This document shows, piece by piece, positions 7,952 to 15,713 of a DNA stretch of 42,674 nucleotides. The number at the start of each line of letters is the position of its first letter. Positions within the stretch are counted from its first letter, which is position 1. Position numbers and translations under genes: made by a program. Under the pieces are notes generated by a model. The model saw only the letters and a list, made by a program, of their open reading frames with translations. It was not told the origin of the DNA and did no database searches. The DNA is from a bacterium (GTDB lineage Bacteria > Patescibacteriota > Dojkabacteria > JAKAPS01 > JAJZLI01): positions 1 to 42,674 of the forward strand of contig JAJZIL010000008.1 of assembly GCA_021810605.1 (NCBI GenBank). The letters are read 5' to 3'.

Positions 7952-10087
7952 TTAGAATACCATTACTGAAACTCCAATTGATAGTATTATTAATCCTGCT
8001 AATACAAATATATTTATAGGTGCAGTTCCTGCAGTTTGAGGTAATTGTTGTTGTGCAACAACAATTGGAGTTACAGGTTTTTGAGCGATACAGCTACTTG
8101 AAACAGCTACACTTGTTGTTACATTAAATTTCTGTCCTGCTGAATTTTGTAACCAACCAGTAACTGTATATTCATCAGTACCATTAGCACCTTGCCAAAT
8201 ATATTCTCCTAATTGAGCAGGTGTATTAGGAAGATTATATATAACATTTCCTGTTGTAGTATCTGTTATATATCCTGTGAAAATATCAGTACTTGAAACA
8301 TTGTTAGCCTGCCACTGAATAGTTAAATTATTAGTGGTATTATTTTCACAAACAAAAGATATAGAAGACATTATAGGAACTTGAGGTGTAATACACTGAC
8401 TTACACTAGAAGTTGAAGAAGTTATAGTATTACTCTTTCTATCATTTCCATTAATGTATCCAACTACCACATATTGGTCAGTAGAATTAGCACCATTCCA
8501 AATATAAGATAATTGAGATACTGGAGCTGTAAATGTAGCAACAGCATTTGTATTTGTTGTTGTATCATTAATAGTTCCATAGAATGTACCAGTTGTAGAG
8601 TTATCTTGACTAGTCCAACCTACTGCAAGATTTGATGATCCTGTTACACAACTTAAAGTTACAGTACTAAGTACTGGAGCTGTAACGTGATTTACACATT
8701 GATAAAAGTTTACATTTCCTGAAGATACAGTTGTACTTCCTCCAGAATATGAAAGAGTCAATGTTGCAGTATAGTTATCTTGAGTATTTTCTAAACTTTG
8801 TACAAATGAATTATATGTACCTGCTGCAATAGTTTCTGTAGGAAGAGTTGTTGCAACAGTATTTGTTGTAGTATCTGTAATATTACCAGTTATACTATCA
8901 CCACTTACAAAATTATCTGTACTCCATGTTATACCATTACATCCCATACTTACTGCTAATGTAGGAGTAGGTGTAGGTGTAGGTGTAGGTGTAGGTGTAG
9001 GAGTAGGTGTAGGTGTAGGTGTAGGTGTAGGTGTAGGAGTAGGTGTAGGTGTAGGAGTAGGTGTAGGTGTTGTATGTGACACACAGTTATAAAAGTTTAC
9101 ACTATCAGTCTGCGTATACATATTTTGTCCACCTCCATAAGTTACACCCAAATTCACATAGTAAGATATATTTGAGTTTTCTAGTGATGATACAAAATTA
9201 TTTACATTACCTGATGCAGTATTTGATCCAGAGATATATGAATATATAGATCCATTAGATGTATTTTTAACCTCACCACTAACAGTATCTCCATTTGTGA
9301 AATTTGAGATATTCCAATTAAGTCCACTACATGTTAATTTTGCTGATAATACAGGAACTACAGGTTTAACTACTGGTGCTGGAGGAGTTACACTTATTGT
9401 ATATACAGGAATAGATGTTCCATTTACAAGATTAATAGTTCTACTACCATTTGACTGGGTCCAATTAGAAGGTAACCCATTAAGATTATAATTCTCCGGA
9501 GAAAAAGCACAATCTAAAACCTGAACATATCTCATAGTAACTTCAGATCCATTACTATTCACTGATCTTGTAACTTCACCATTTAAATGACTACAACCAT
9601 AACCAGATGAACAGCTAAAAAGAGTACTATTTGTTGAATTACCTCCAACAGTATAATCTGGAAATACCTGATAAGTACTAGGAGCTTCTCCTGTAGATTT
9701 ATGGTAATTTAATATTGATAACTGATCTATATATGATCCAGGTGTTATATCTGTAGATTTTATTAAAGGATCTTGAAGAGAACTATTATATCCTGGATCC
9801 CAAGGAATTCCATTGTCCCAACCATTGTGACATTGAGCTGTTCTCATCGAAAGAGATAAAGAATTTGGAAGTGGTACTGATGAATTAGTTGATTGAACAA
9901 CAATTGCTACAGATGCAAAGTATGCAATATTTCCACTTAGCTTACAACTTGCAGCTGCATGTAGATTAACACTCGACTTATTTGCAAAAAAAGGATTTGA
10001 TGCAATAAGTGCAAGAAATATAATATTCAATGTTATAAATATAGTTATTATTAAATGACTATATTTTAATTTAAATTTCTTAAACAT
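7952..10087 (-). CDS. Large exported repeat protein with Thr-Pro linker and LPQTA-plus-membrane tail
   Basis: 711 aa. An N-terminal signal or membrane segment (about 10-30) ends near ANKSS/HAAA. Then come a globular region (to about 240), two similar Ig-like or beta-sandwich domains (about 245-335 and 378-470) separated by a pure Thr-Pro repeat (about 338-376), and two further related domains (about 475-570 and 575-670) with the pattern YIWxGAN(S/G)TD(Q/E)Y. The C-terminus has LPQTAG at 682-687 followed by one hydrophobic helix to the last residue. This looks like an LPxTG-type sorting signal but lacks the usual basic tail. Probably a surface or stalk protein. No ligand can be inferred. No sortase lies in the window. 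Confidence 0.8.
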   Translation of the reverse strand: MFKKFKLKYSHLIITIFITLNIIFLALIASNPFFANKSSVNLHAAASCKLSGNIAYFASVAIVVQSTNSSVPLPNSLSLSMRTAQCHNGWDNGIPWDPGYNSSLQDPLIKSTDITPGSYIDQLSILNYHKSTGEAPSTYQVFPDYTVGGNSTNSTLFSCSSGYGCSHLNGEVTRSVNSNGSEVTMRYVQVLDCAFSPENYNLNGLPSNWTQSNGSRTINLVNGTSIPVYTISVTPPAPVVKPVVPVLSAKLTCSGLNWNISNFTNGDTVSGEVKNTSNGSIYSYISGSNTASGNVNNFVSSLENSNISYYVNLGVTYGGGQNMYTQTDSVNFYNCVSHTTPTPTPTPTPTPTPTPTPTPTPTPTPTPTPTPTPTPTLAVSMGCNGITWSTDNFVSGDSITGNITDTTTNTVATTLPTETIAAGTYNSFVQSLENTQDNYTATLTLSYSGGSTTVSSGNVNFYQCVNHVTAPVLSTVTLSCVTGSSNLAVGWTSQDNSTTGTFYGTINDTTTNTNAVATFTAPVSQLSYIWNGANSTDQYVVVGYINGNDRKSNTITSSTSSVSQCITPQVPIMSSISFVCENNTTNNLTIQWQANNVSSTDIFTGYITDTTTGNVIYNLPNTPAQLGEYIWQGANGTDEYTVTGWLQNSAGQKFNVTTSVAVSSSCIAQKPVTPIVVAQQQLPQTAGTAPINIFVLAGLIILSIGVSVMVF
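8961..9070 (-). repeat. Hexanucleotide tandem repeat encoding a Thr-Pro linker
   Basis: About 110 bp of GTAGGT/GTAGGA hexamers, read on the minus strand as alternating Thr and Pro codons. Copy number can change without frameshift. It forms an extended, rigid spacer between two domains of the surface protein. Confidence 0.9.
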
Positions 10088-10124
10088 GTTTATTTTGATA
10101 ATATAATTATTAACTTAATATGAC

Positions 10125-10154
10125 ATTCTAACACAAATCCCATAGAAAAATCAA
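10125..10154 (-). promoter_or_regulatory. Possible promoter of the LPQTA surface-protein gene
   Basis: On the minus strand, TTGATT (10154-10149) and TAGAAT (10130-10125, preceded by TGT) are 18 bp apart, about 38 bp before the start codon at 10087. Both boxes are near consensus, but the DNA is AT-rich and chance matches are common. Confidence 0.35.
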
Positions 10155-10197
10155 CAATACAATTACAAGTTGTCAAATATAATGTTAATATATAGAT

Positions 10198-10758
10198 ATG
10201 ATAGTCATAAATTTTCAAAATATAAAGACTCTGTACTCTGCAGAAAAATTCTTATATAGATTAGAAAAAGAGCAGTATGATATAGATAATATTATAATAA
10301 TACCAAGTATAATAGATATTAAGGATTTTAAAAATAAATTTAAATTTAAAATAGGAATACCTTATTCACAAAATAGTGAATATATTACAAAAAAAGACAT
10401 GAAAAATTTAAATTTATTCTATGCACTACTAAATCATAAAGATAATTTAATAGGATACAATAGTATGTATGAGGCTATAAAGAAGCTTAAAAATAGTAAT
10501 GTACGTACTATCACCTACTCTTACAATCCGAGTGAATATGATAAAGTAAGATCATTAGAGAGTGAATATATAGTAATAAAGACTAACAATATAAATAATA
10601 TTTCTAAATTTCCAATTGATACTAATGACAAAGTATTTATAGATTACAAATTTAAAAATTATAATGATATAGAAAAAATAGACAAATTTGGAATAAAAGG
10701 GTTTATAATAAAACCATACATTAAAGATTTTATTTTACTTAAAAATTATTATCTATGA
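10198..10758 (+). CDS. Triosephosphate isomerase homologue (archaeal type) without key catalytic residues
   Basis: 186 aa. It aligns by eye along its whole length with archaeal TpiA (about 225 aa). MIVINFQ matches AINFKTY, ALLNHKDN (His80) matches TLLNHSEN, YSYNPSEY matches CSNNPA, and YIVIKTNN matches YVAVEPPE. Triosephosphate isomerase interconverts dihydroxyacetone phosphate and glyceraldehyde-3-phosphate. Here the catalytic Lys is Gln7, the catalytic Glu position holds Lys128, and the phosphate-binding GAGIS-like turn has become DYKF; only the His remains. The protein is also about 40 residues short. It overlaps the GapN-like gene by 4 bp, a fitting metabolic neighbour. It is either a non-catalytic derivative (regulator, scaffold) or a decaying gene whose frame is still open. 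Homology is an inference from memory of the family. Confidence 0.65.
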   Translation: MIVINFQNIKTLYSAEKFLYRLEKEQYDIDNIIIIPSIIDIKDFKNKFKFKIGIPYSQNSEYITKKDMKNLNLFYALLNHKDNLIGYNSMYEAIKKLKNSNVRTITYSYNPSEYDKVRSLESEYIVIKTNNINNISKFPIDTNDKVFIDYKFKNYNDIEKIDKFGIKGFIIKPYIKDFILLKNYYL

Positions 10759-12227
10759 TTAAAGAATTTATAAGAAACAAAAAATTTGGATATTTGGTTG
10801 ATAACCAATGGATAATGACTTCTAAAACTAAAGATACTCTCTCTCCAATTGATGATACTCTAGTAGGGAAACTCCCATTGATGAATACTCAGCAAATTGA
10901 TGAATGTATAGAATCATCTTTTAAAGCTTTTGTATCTTGGAGAGATACTCCCATTAATTACAGAGTAAACATACTAAGAAATGCTGAAAAAATTATAAGA
11001 GAGGAGAGTGAGACTCTTGCAAACCTTATTGTTGAAGAGGTAGGGAAAGCATATTATGAATCACTTGATGAAGTTATACGTACAGCAGATATAATTAATT
11101 TCTATGCAGCAGAGGCTCAGAGAGTATTAGGAGAAGTCTTATACTCTGAATCATTCCCTGGATTTGGAAGAGAAAAAATTGCTATAACACAAAGAGTCCC
11201 ATTAGGAGTAGTTGTATCAATTCCACCATTCAATTATCCTCTAAATGAAACAATGCCTAAAATAATAGGAGCAATTCTAGCTGGAAATACAACTATACTA
11301 AAAGCTCCTAATCAAGGAGGAGTGGTTTGCATGGTGATAGGAGAAATTTTCAGAAGATCTGGATTAGATAAGGGAGTTTTAAATATAGTATCAGGAGATA
11401 ATGAAATAGCAGGAGATCATCTTTTAAAATCAGAAAAAATAAATGCATTAAATTTTACAGGAGGAACTAAAACAGCACTTCATATACAAAAAGTATTATC
11501 TCAAAGAGAAGTTGTTATCCCTACTATTCTTCTAGGATTAGGTGGAAAAGATGCATCTATCATTCTCTCTGATGCTAATATAGATATTGCAGCTGACAAA
11601 GTTGCAACTGGAGCATTCACATTTTCAGGACAAAGATGTACTGCAATAAAGAGAGTTTTGATTGATAACACTATTGCAGATGTATTTATAGAAAAACTTA
11701 TCAAAAAGATAAAAGATAAATTTATATTAGGAAATCCTAGAGATAGAAAGAATACTCTTGGTCCAGTAATTAATGATTCTACTGTAAACTATCTTCATAT
11801 CCTTAAAGCTGATGCTATAAAAAAGGGTGCAAAAGTTATACTTTCTGGAGAAGATGAAGGAAGATATATTTATCCAATAGTTTTAGATAATGTATCAGAA
11901 GATATGAGAATTGCATGGGAAGAACCTTTCTCTCCAATACTTCCTATAATAAGAGTTGAGAGTATTGAGAGAGCGATCGATATAGCTAATAGATCTGAAT
12001 ATGGATTGCAATCAAGTATTTTTACCAATGATATAGATAAAGCATTCTTAATTGCATCAAAATTAGAAGTTGGTAATGTACAGATTAATGGGAAGGATTC
12101 TAGAGGCCCAGATAATTTTCCATTTAATGGAGTAAAACAATCTGGAATTGGAAATATACAAGGAGCTAAATATTTAATAGAGTCTCTCACTAGAATTAAA
12201 ACTACAGTTCTAAATTTCAATAATTAA
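10755..12227 (+). CDS. gapN: GapN-like non-phosphorylating glyceraldehyde-3-phosphate dehydrogenase
   Basis: 490 aa, a full-length aldehyde dehydrogenase. GapN oxidises glyceraldehyde-3-phosphate to 3-phosphoglycerate with NADP, bypassing the ATP-making step. Subfamily marks are VIRTAD, PPFNYPLN (catalytic Asn), FSGQRCTAIKR with nucleophile Cys295 and its neighbouring Arg, EEPFSPILPIIRV, and the GapN tail QINGKDSRGPDNFPFNGVK followed by SGIG. The usual LELGGKDA motif reads LGLGGKDA: the catalytic Glu is Gly261 (codon GGA at 11535-11537, one base from GAA). That residue normally activates water for deacylation, so activity may be impaired or altered. The gene overlaps the TPI-like gene (ATGA) and is followed 5 bp later by uvrC. 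No Shine-Dalgarno sequence. Confidence 0.88.
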   Translation: MIKEFIRNKKFGYLVDNQWIMTSKTKDTLSPIDDTLVGKLPLMNTQQIDECIESSFKAFVSWRDTPINYRVNILRNAEKIIREESETLANLIVEEVGKAYYESLDEVIRTADIINFYAAEAQRVLGEVLYSESFPGFGREKIAITQRVPLGVVVSIPPFNYPLNETMPKIIGAILAGNTTILKAPNQGGVVCMVIGEIFRRSGLDKGVLNIVSGDNEIAGDHLLKSEKINALNFTGGTKTALHIQKVLSQREVVIPTILLGLGGKDASIILSDANIDIAADKVATGAFTFSGQRCTAIKRVLIDNTIADVFIEKLIKKIKDKFILGNPRDRKNTLGPVINDSTVNYLHILKADAIKKGAKVILSGEDEGRYIYPIVLDNVSEDMRIAWEEPFSPILPIIRVESIERAIDIANRSEYGLQSSIFTNDIDKAFLIASKLEVGNVQINGKDSRGPDNFPFNGVKQSGIGNIQGAKYLIESLTRIKTTVLNFNN

Positions 12228-12232
12228 TATTT

Positions 12233-13561
12233 ATGAGTGAGGAGATTAGTATATTTCAAAAAGATTTTTTAAAAAATCTACCTCTTACTCCAGGTTGTTA
12301 TCTATATAAAGACAAAGATAAAAAAATTATATATATAGGTAAAGCAAAAATTATAAGAAAAAGGGTTTCTCAATATTTTTCTAACACACTAGATTTAAAT
12401 TTAAAGACATTAAAAATGATTGAAAATTCAGTATCAGTATCTTATATCGAGACCGATAATGAATTAGAAGCATTAATATTAGAAAGTAATTTAATCAAAA
12501 AATATAAACCTAAATATAACATACTTCTAAAAGATGATAAAAGATATGCATGGATAAGAATTACAAATGATGAATTTCCTAAAATAGAGAGAGTTAGAGA
12601 AAAGATTAATGATGGATCTAAATATTTTGGTCCATATCCTTCTGGAAAAACTATAATAGCTTTACTGAGTAATCTTAGAAAAATATTCCCCTATAGAACA
12701 TGTAATCTTAAAATATATGAAAATCAAAAAATTACTAAATCAAGATTATGTATTTTTTATGATATAAATCTTTGTCCAGGACCTTGTGACTCATTAATAA
12801 GTAAAAAAGTTTATATGAAAAATATAAGAAATATTGATAAATTTTTATCTGGAGAAAAATATTCTATGGTAAAGAAAATTGAAAAGCAAATGCTTAGAGA
12901 AAGTAATAAAGAAAATTTTGAAAAAGCAGGAGAGTTAAAAAAACAAATTGACCAGATAAATTATATTACTCAGAACATAAAAGTTGATTTTGGAGATGAT
13001 GAGAATATATTTAAGAATAAAAAAGAAATTGATAACATTGCAGCTTTAAAAGAATTATTTGAAATAATTGGTGTAAAATATAAAACTGGTAGAGTTGAAT
13101 GTTATGATATATCTAATATACAAGGAAAATTTCCAGTATCATCAATGGTAGTTTTTAGAAAAGGTGATATGTCTCCTTCATATTATAGAAAATTTAAGAT
13201 AAGAAGTCAGGACACTCCAAATGATCCATTAATGATGGGAGAAACTCTCAGAAGAAGATTCACTCATAAAAACTATGATGAGAGCTTTTCAGAGATTCCT
13301 GATCTTATTATTGTAGATGGAGGAAAGACACAACTTAATTCTGGAGTAAGTATTTTAAAAGAGTTAGACTTAGATATTCCTATTGTAGGACTTGCAAAAA
13401 AAAGAGAGGAAATATTCAGGCCTGGAGAAAAGGATCCAATATTAATTGGATATCATGAAAGATCTCATCTACTGATAAGACGAATTCGGGATGAAGCTCA
13501 TAGATTTGCAATTACATTTCACAGAAAACTTCGATCAAAGGGTTTTATTAGCTCTAAATAA
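12233..13561 (+). CDS. uvrC: UvrC nuclease subunit lacking the C-terminal HhH domain
   Basis: 442 aa against about 600 in typical UvrC. UvrC makes both incisions in nucleotide excision repair. Present are the GIY-YIG nuclease (GCYLYKDKDKKIIYIGKAK, residues 21-39, then RKRVSQYF), a Cys-containing middle region, the UVR motif that contacts UvrB (FEKAGELKKQIDQI), and the RNase H-like 5' nuclease with Asp292 (CYDISN), Asp362 (IVDGGKTQLN) and RDEAHRFA (Asp420, His423). The protein stops just after [12 protein letters not shown], where the helix-hairpin-helix DNA-binding domain normally begins. The stop region overlaps the convergent VKOR gene by 27 bp, so no lost extension is hidden downstream. 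Confidence 0.93.
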   Translation: MSEEISIFQKDFLKNLPLTPGCYLYKDKDKKIIYIGKAKIIRKRVSQYFSNTLDLNLKTLKMIENSVSVSYIETDNELEALILESNLIKKYKPKYNILLKDDKRYAWIRITNDEFPKIERVREKINDGSKYFGPYPSGKTIIALLSNLRKIFPYRTCNLKIYENQKITKSRLCIFYDINLCPGPCDSLISKKVYMKNIRNIDKFLSGEKYSMVKKIEKQMLRESNKENFEKAGELKKQIDQINYITQNIKVDFGDDENIFKNKKEIDNIAALKELFEIIGVKYKTGRVECYDISNIQGKFPVSSMVVFRKGDMSPSYYRKFKIRSQDTPNDPLMMGETLRRRFTHKNYDESFSEIPDLIIVDGGKTQLNSGVSILKELDLDIPIVGLAKKREEIFRPGEKDPILIGYHERSHLLIRRIRDEAHRFAITFHRKLRSKGFISSK

Positions 13562-13963
13562 ATATTTATAAAGACTTATAAAAAATATACTGATTGCAAT
13601 AAGATGTATACTACTGCAATAAAGACATACTGAATGAATTAATCCAAACTCTATATAAAGAAGTGCTGCTACAATAAAAAGTGATATAGTTGATAGAATT
13701 AAGATTATAATATCAGTTTTTTTTATAAAAGATAGAACTATTAAAAGTATAAAATATAAAAGACCAAATATTGGAAGAGGAATACCAAAGAAGCTTGAAT
13801 AACTACTAGTAAGAACATTTGAACAATTTATAATCCCTACGTCTGGACAAGCTAAAGACATTGGGGAATAATGTACATATAAAAGATATATAGATATAAA
13901 GACAGCTATCAGAGATAGTATTGGAATACTATATTTTAGAGCATACGTTTTGAGGTTTTCCAT
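13535..13963 (-). CDS. Vitamin K epoxide reductase (VKOR) family thiol oxidoreductase
   Basis: 142 aa with four membrane segments (about 12-30, 60-80, 84-105 and 118-134). Bacterial VKOR reoxidises a DsbA-like partner and passes electrons to a quinone. The active-site pair is Cys113-Leu-Tyr-Cys116; the loop pair is Cys39 and Cys47 in [13 protein letters not shown], followed by the conserved Ser-rich FFGIPLP turn. It starts inside the upstream DUF929 gene (35-bp overlap), so the two are surely coupled. The call is firm from the Cys layout and topology. Confidence 0.92.
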   Translation of the reverse strand: MENLKTYALKYSIPILSLIAVFISIYLLYVHYSPMSLACPDVGIINCSNVLTSSYSSFFGIPLPIFGLLYFILLIVLSFIKKTDIIILILSTISLFIVAALLYIEFGLIHSVCLYCSSIHLIAISIFFISLYKYLFRANKTL

Positions 13964-14771
13964 TAGTTATTTGACAAATACTTTGGATTATTCTTCCTGC
14001 AGAAGATAATATCTTTACTGATAGACTACTTGTAGGTTTGTTATATATAGTATTTATAATACTAGTCCAATTCATACCCTTTAATGTAGCTGGAGAATAT
14101 TGAGCTCCTACTATTAAACCTTTATTTCCAATATCTATAAAAGGTATTGATCCTGCTGATGATTTTGCAATATATGGATATGAATCAAATTTTGAAAATA
14201 TACTATTTTCTATGCTTGTAGGAGTCTGAAGAGGAGTATAACCACCTTGAGAAGGGACATTAGTAGCAGTTTCAGTTGGAGTAAAAGATATATATCCTGA
14301 TGAATAAGAAAATTTATAAAATGTAAATGTAGGAGTTGATGGATAAACATCTATTGCTGATGATGTCATATAGTGAAGTGTATTAAATGTCCCAAATTTA
14401 GATAGTGCTATTACTAGTGCCCATCTCTCTGCAGCACAGAAAGGACAAAAATCTGCCCCTACATAAATAATCCTAGGCAAATTATCCTTTTCTATTGAAG
14501 GTTCACCAGTAATTGGTGTTACACTTGTTGCTGATGACTTTGATGATAATGCACTTTTTATATTGGATAATGATACATTCTCTAATTTACTTACGACACT
14601 AGGGGATACCTTTTTATTATCAAAACTTACAAGTTTATTTGTTACATTTGAAACACTATTTATAGAATTATTCGCAAAATATATTATTCCTATCATTATT
14701 ACTACCACAACTATTACTATTACTGTGAATATAATGTTGCTATTATTTCTTTCTTTATTATTTTTAGACAT
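13929..14771 (-). CDS. DUF929 family membrane-anchored thioredoxin-fold protein
   Basis: 280 aa. N-terminal membrane anchor at about 13-33, a Ser/Asn-rich spacer, then a thioredoxin-like domain from about residue 95. It begins [20 protein letters not shown] (Cys109 and Cys112 form the CxxC), followed by the DUF929 signature [18 protein letters not shown]. Two more conserved Cys are at 266 and 277 near the C-terminus. The family is best known from Sulfolobus and related archaea and some Actinobacteria. With VKOR encoded next in a 35-bp overlap, the likely job is oxidising Cys pairs in exported proteins outside the membrane, as DsbA does. That role is inferred from context. Confidence 0.88.
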   Translation of the reverse strand: MSKNNKERNNSNIIFTVIVIVVVVIMIGIIYFANNSINSVSNVTNKLVSFDNKKVSPSVVSKLENVSLSNIKSALSSKSSATSVTPITGEPSIEKDNLPRIIYVGADFCPFCAAERWALVIALSKFGTFNTLHYMTSSAIDVYPSTPTFTFYKFSYSSGYISFTPTETATNVPSQGGYTPLQTPTSIENSIFSKFDSYPYIAKSSAGSIPFIDIGNKGLIVGAQYSPATLKGMNWTSIINTIYNKPTSSLSVKILSSAGRIIQSICQITNGKPQNVCSKI

Positions 14772-14814
14772 AATAAGATGTTATCAAAAAAAAAATATAT
14801 ATACAATAGAATAA

Positions 14815-15711
14815 ATGGCAACTAATCATAAAAGTGAAAATGAAAAAAAAATACTAATAATAGGAGGTTCTGGATTTATTGGAAGAAATTCTATTATAAA
14901 ATTTACAGAGTATCATCTGGGAAAAATATTAAACCTAGATAAAGAGCCTTCAATTCTTGGTGTAAAAACTATATATATGAACCTTATGTACCCAATATTA
15001 TCATCAATAAGAAGATTTGCTCCAGACTATATAATCTATCTAGCATCTCTAAATGAGCATGAATCAGAAAATTTTAATATAGCATATAAGATTAATGTGA
15101 CTGGATTAGAATCTGTATTAGAGGAGTTAATTGATTATGAAGGACTAAAGAAATTTATATATATCTCTGATTACAAGTTATATACAGGAGAGATTCCTTT
15201 TAAAGAAGATTCTCAAATCAAGGTAGATTCTAATTATCTAAAAACAAAATATGAAGCAGAAAAAATTTGCTATAAATATATTAATGAGTTTGGATTTCCA
15301 ATAATAATATTTCGTGCATCTAATCTATATGGACCTTATGATAGAAAAAATCCAGATATAATTTATTCATATATATCTTCTGCATATGAAAATAAATTTA
15401 TTGAGGTTAGAGAGAATAATATCTATGATTATATTTATATTACTGATTTTATAAGAGCAATAATACTTTCTTTTGATACACTTTATACTGGAGCAATTAA
15501 TATAGGCTCTGGAAAAGGAGTAGAGAATATTAATATAGCAAAATATATTGCAAATAAACTAAATGTTGTGCTTAAGATAGATAATTCAACTTGTCTAGAA
15601 GAATATATAAATAATATTGAGAGTATAAAAAATGTATTATCCTGGAAACCTGAAATTTCTATTAATTTAGGAATTGATAAAACTATACTTTATTTTAAAT
15701 CATTAAGATAG
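14815..15711 (+). CDS. NAD-dependent epimerase/dehydratase (extended SDR)
   Basis: 298 aa. The N-terminal Rossmann motif is IIGGSGFIGRNS (about residues 15-26). The active-site YLKTK (YxxxK) lies near residue 140, followed by ASNLYGPYDRKNPD, typical of nucleotide-sugar epimerases. The likely substrate is a UDP- or dTDP-sugar for surface glycans; specificity cannot be read. It stands alone, divergent from the DUF929 gene, and its stop lies two bases from the end of the convergent mpl gene. Confidence 0.85.
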   Translation: MATNHKSENEKKILIIGGSGFIGRNSIIKFTEYHLGKILNLDKEPSILGVKTIYMNLMYPILSSIRRFAPDYIIYLASLNEHESENFNIAYKINVTGLESVLEELIDYEGLKKFIYISDYKLYTGEIPFKEDSQIKVDSNYLKTKYEAEKICYKYINEFGFPIIIFRASNLYGPYDRKNPDIIYSYISSAYENKFIEVRENNIYDYIYITDFIRAIILSFDTLYTGAINIGSGKGVENINIAKYIANKLNVVLKIDNSTCLEEYINNIESIKNVLSWKPEISINLGIDKTILYFKSLR

Positions 15712-15713
15712 AA

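Noticed and set aside
8961-9070. Possible non-coding microsatellite
   Set aside because: The hexamers are read in frame as a Thr-Pro linker within a long gene.
11501-12220. Reverse-strand open frames inside gapN
   Set aside because: Shadows of a conserved dehydrogenase; composition is as expected for an antisense frame.
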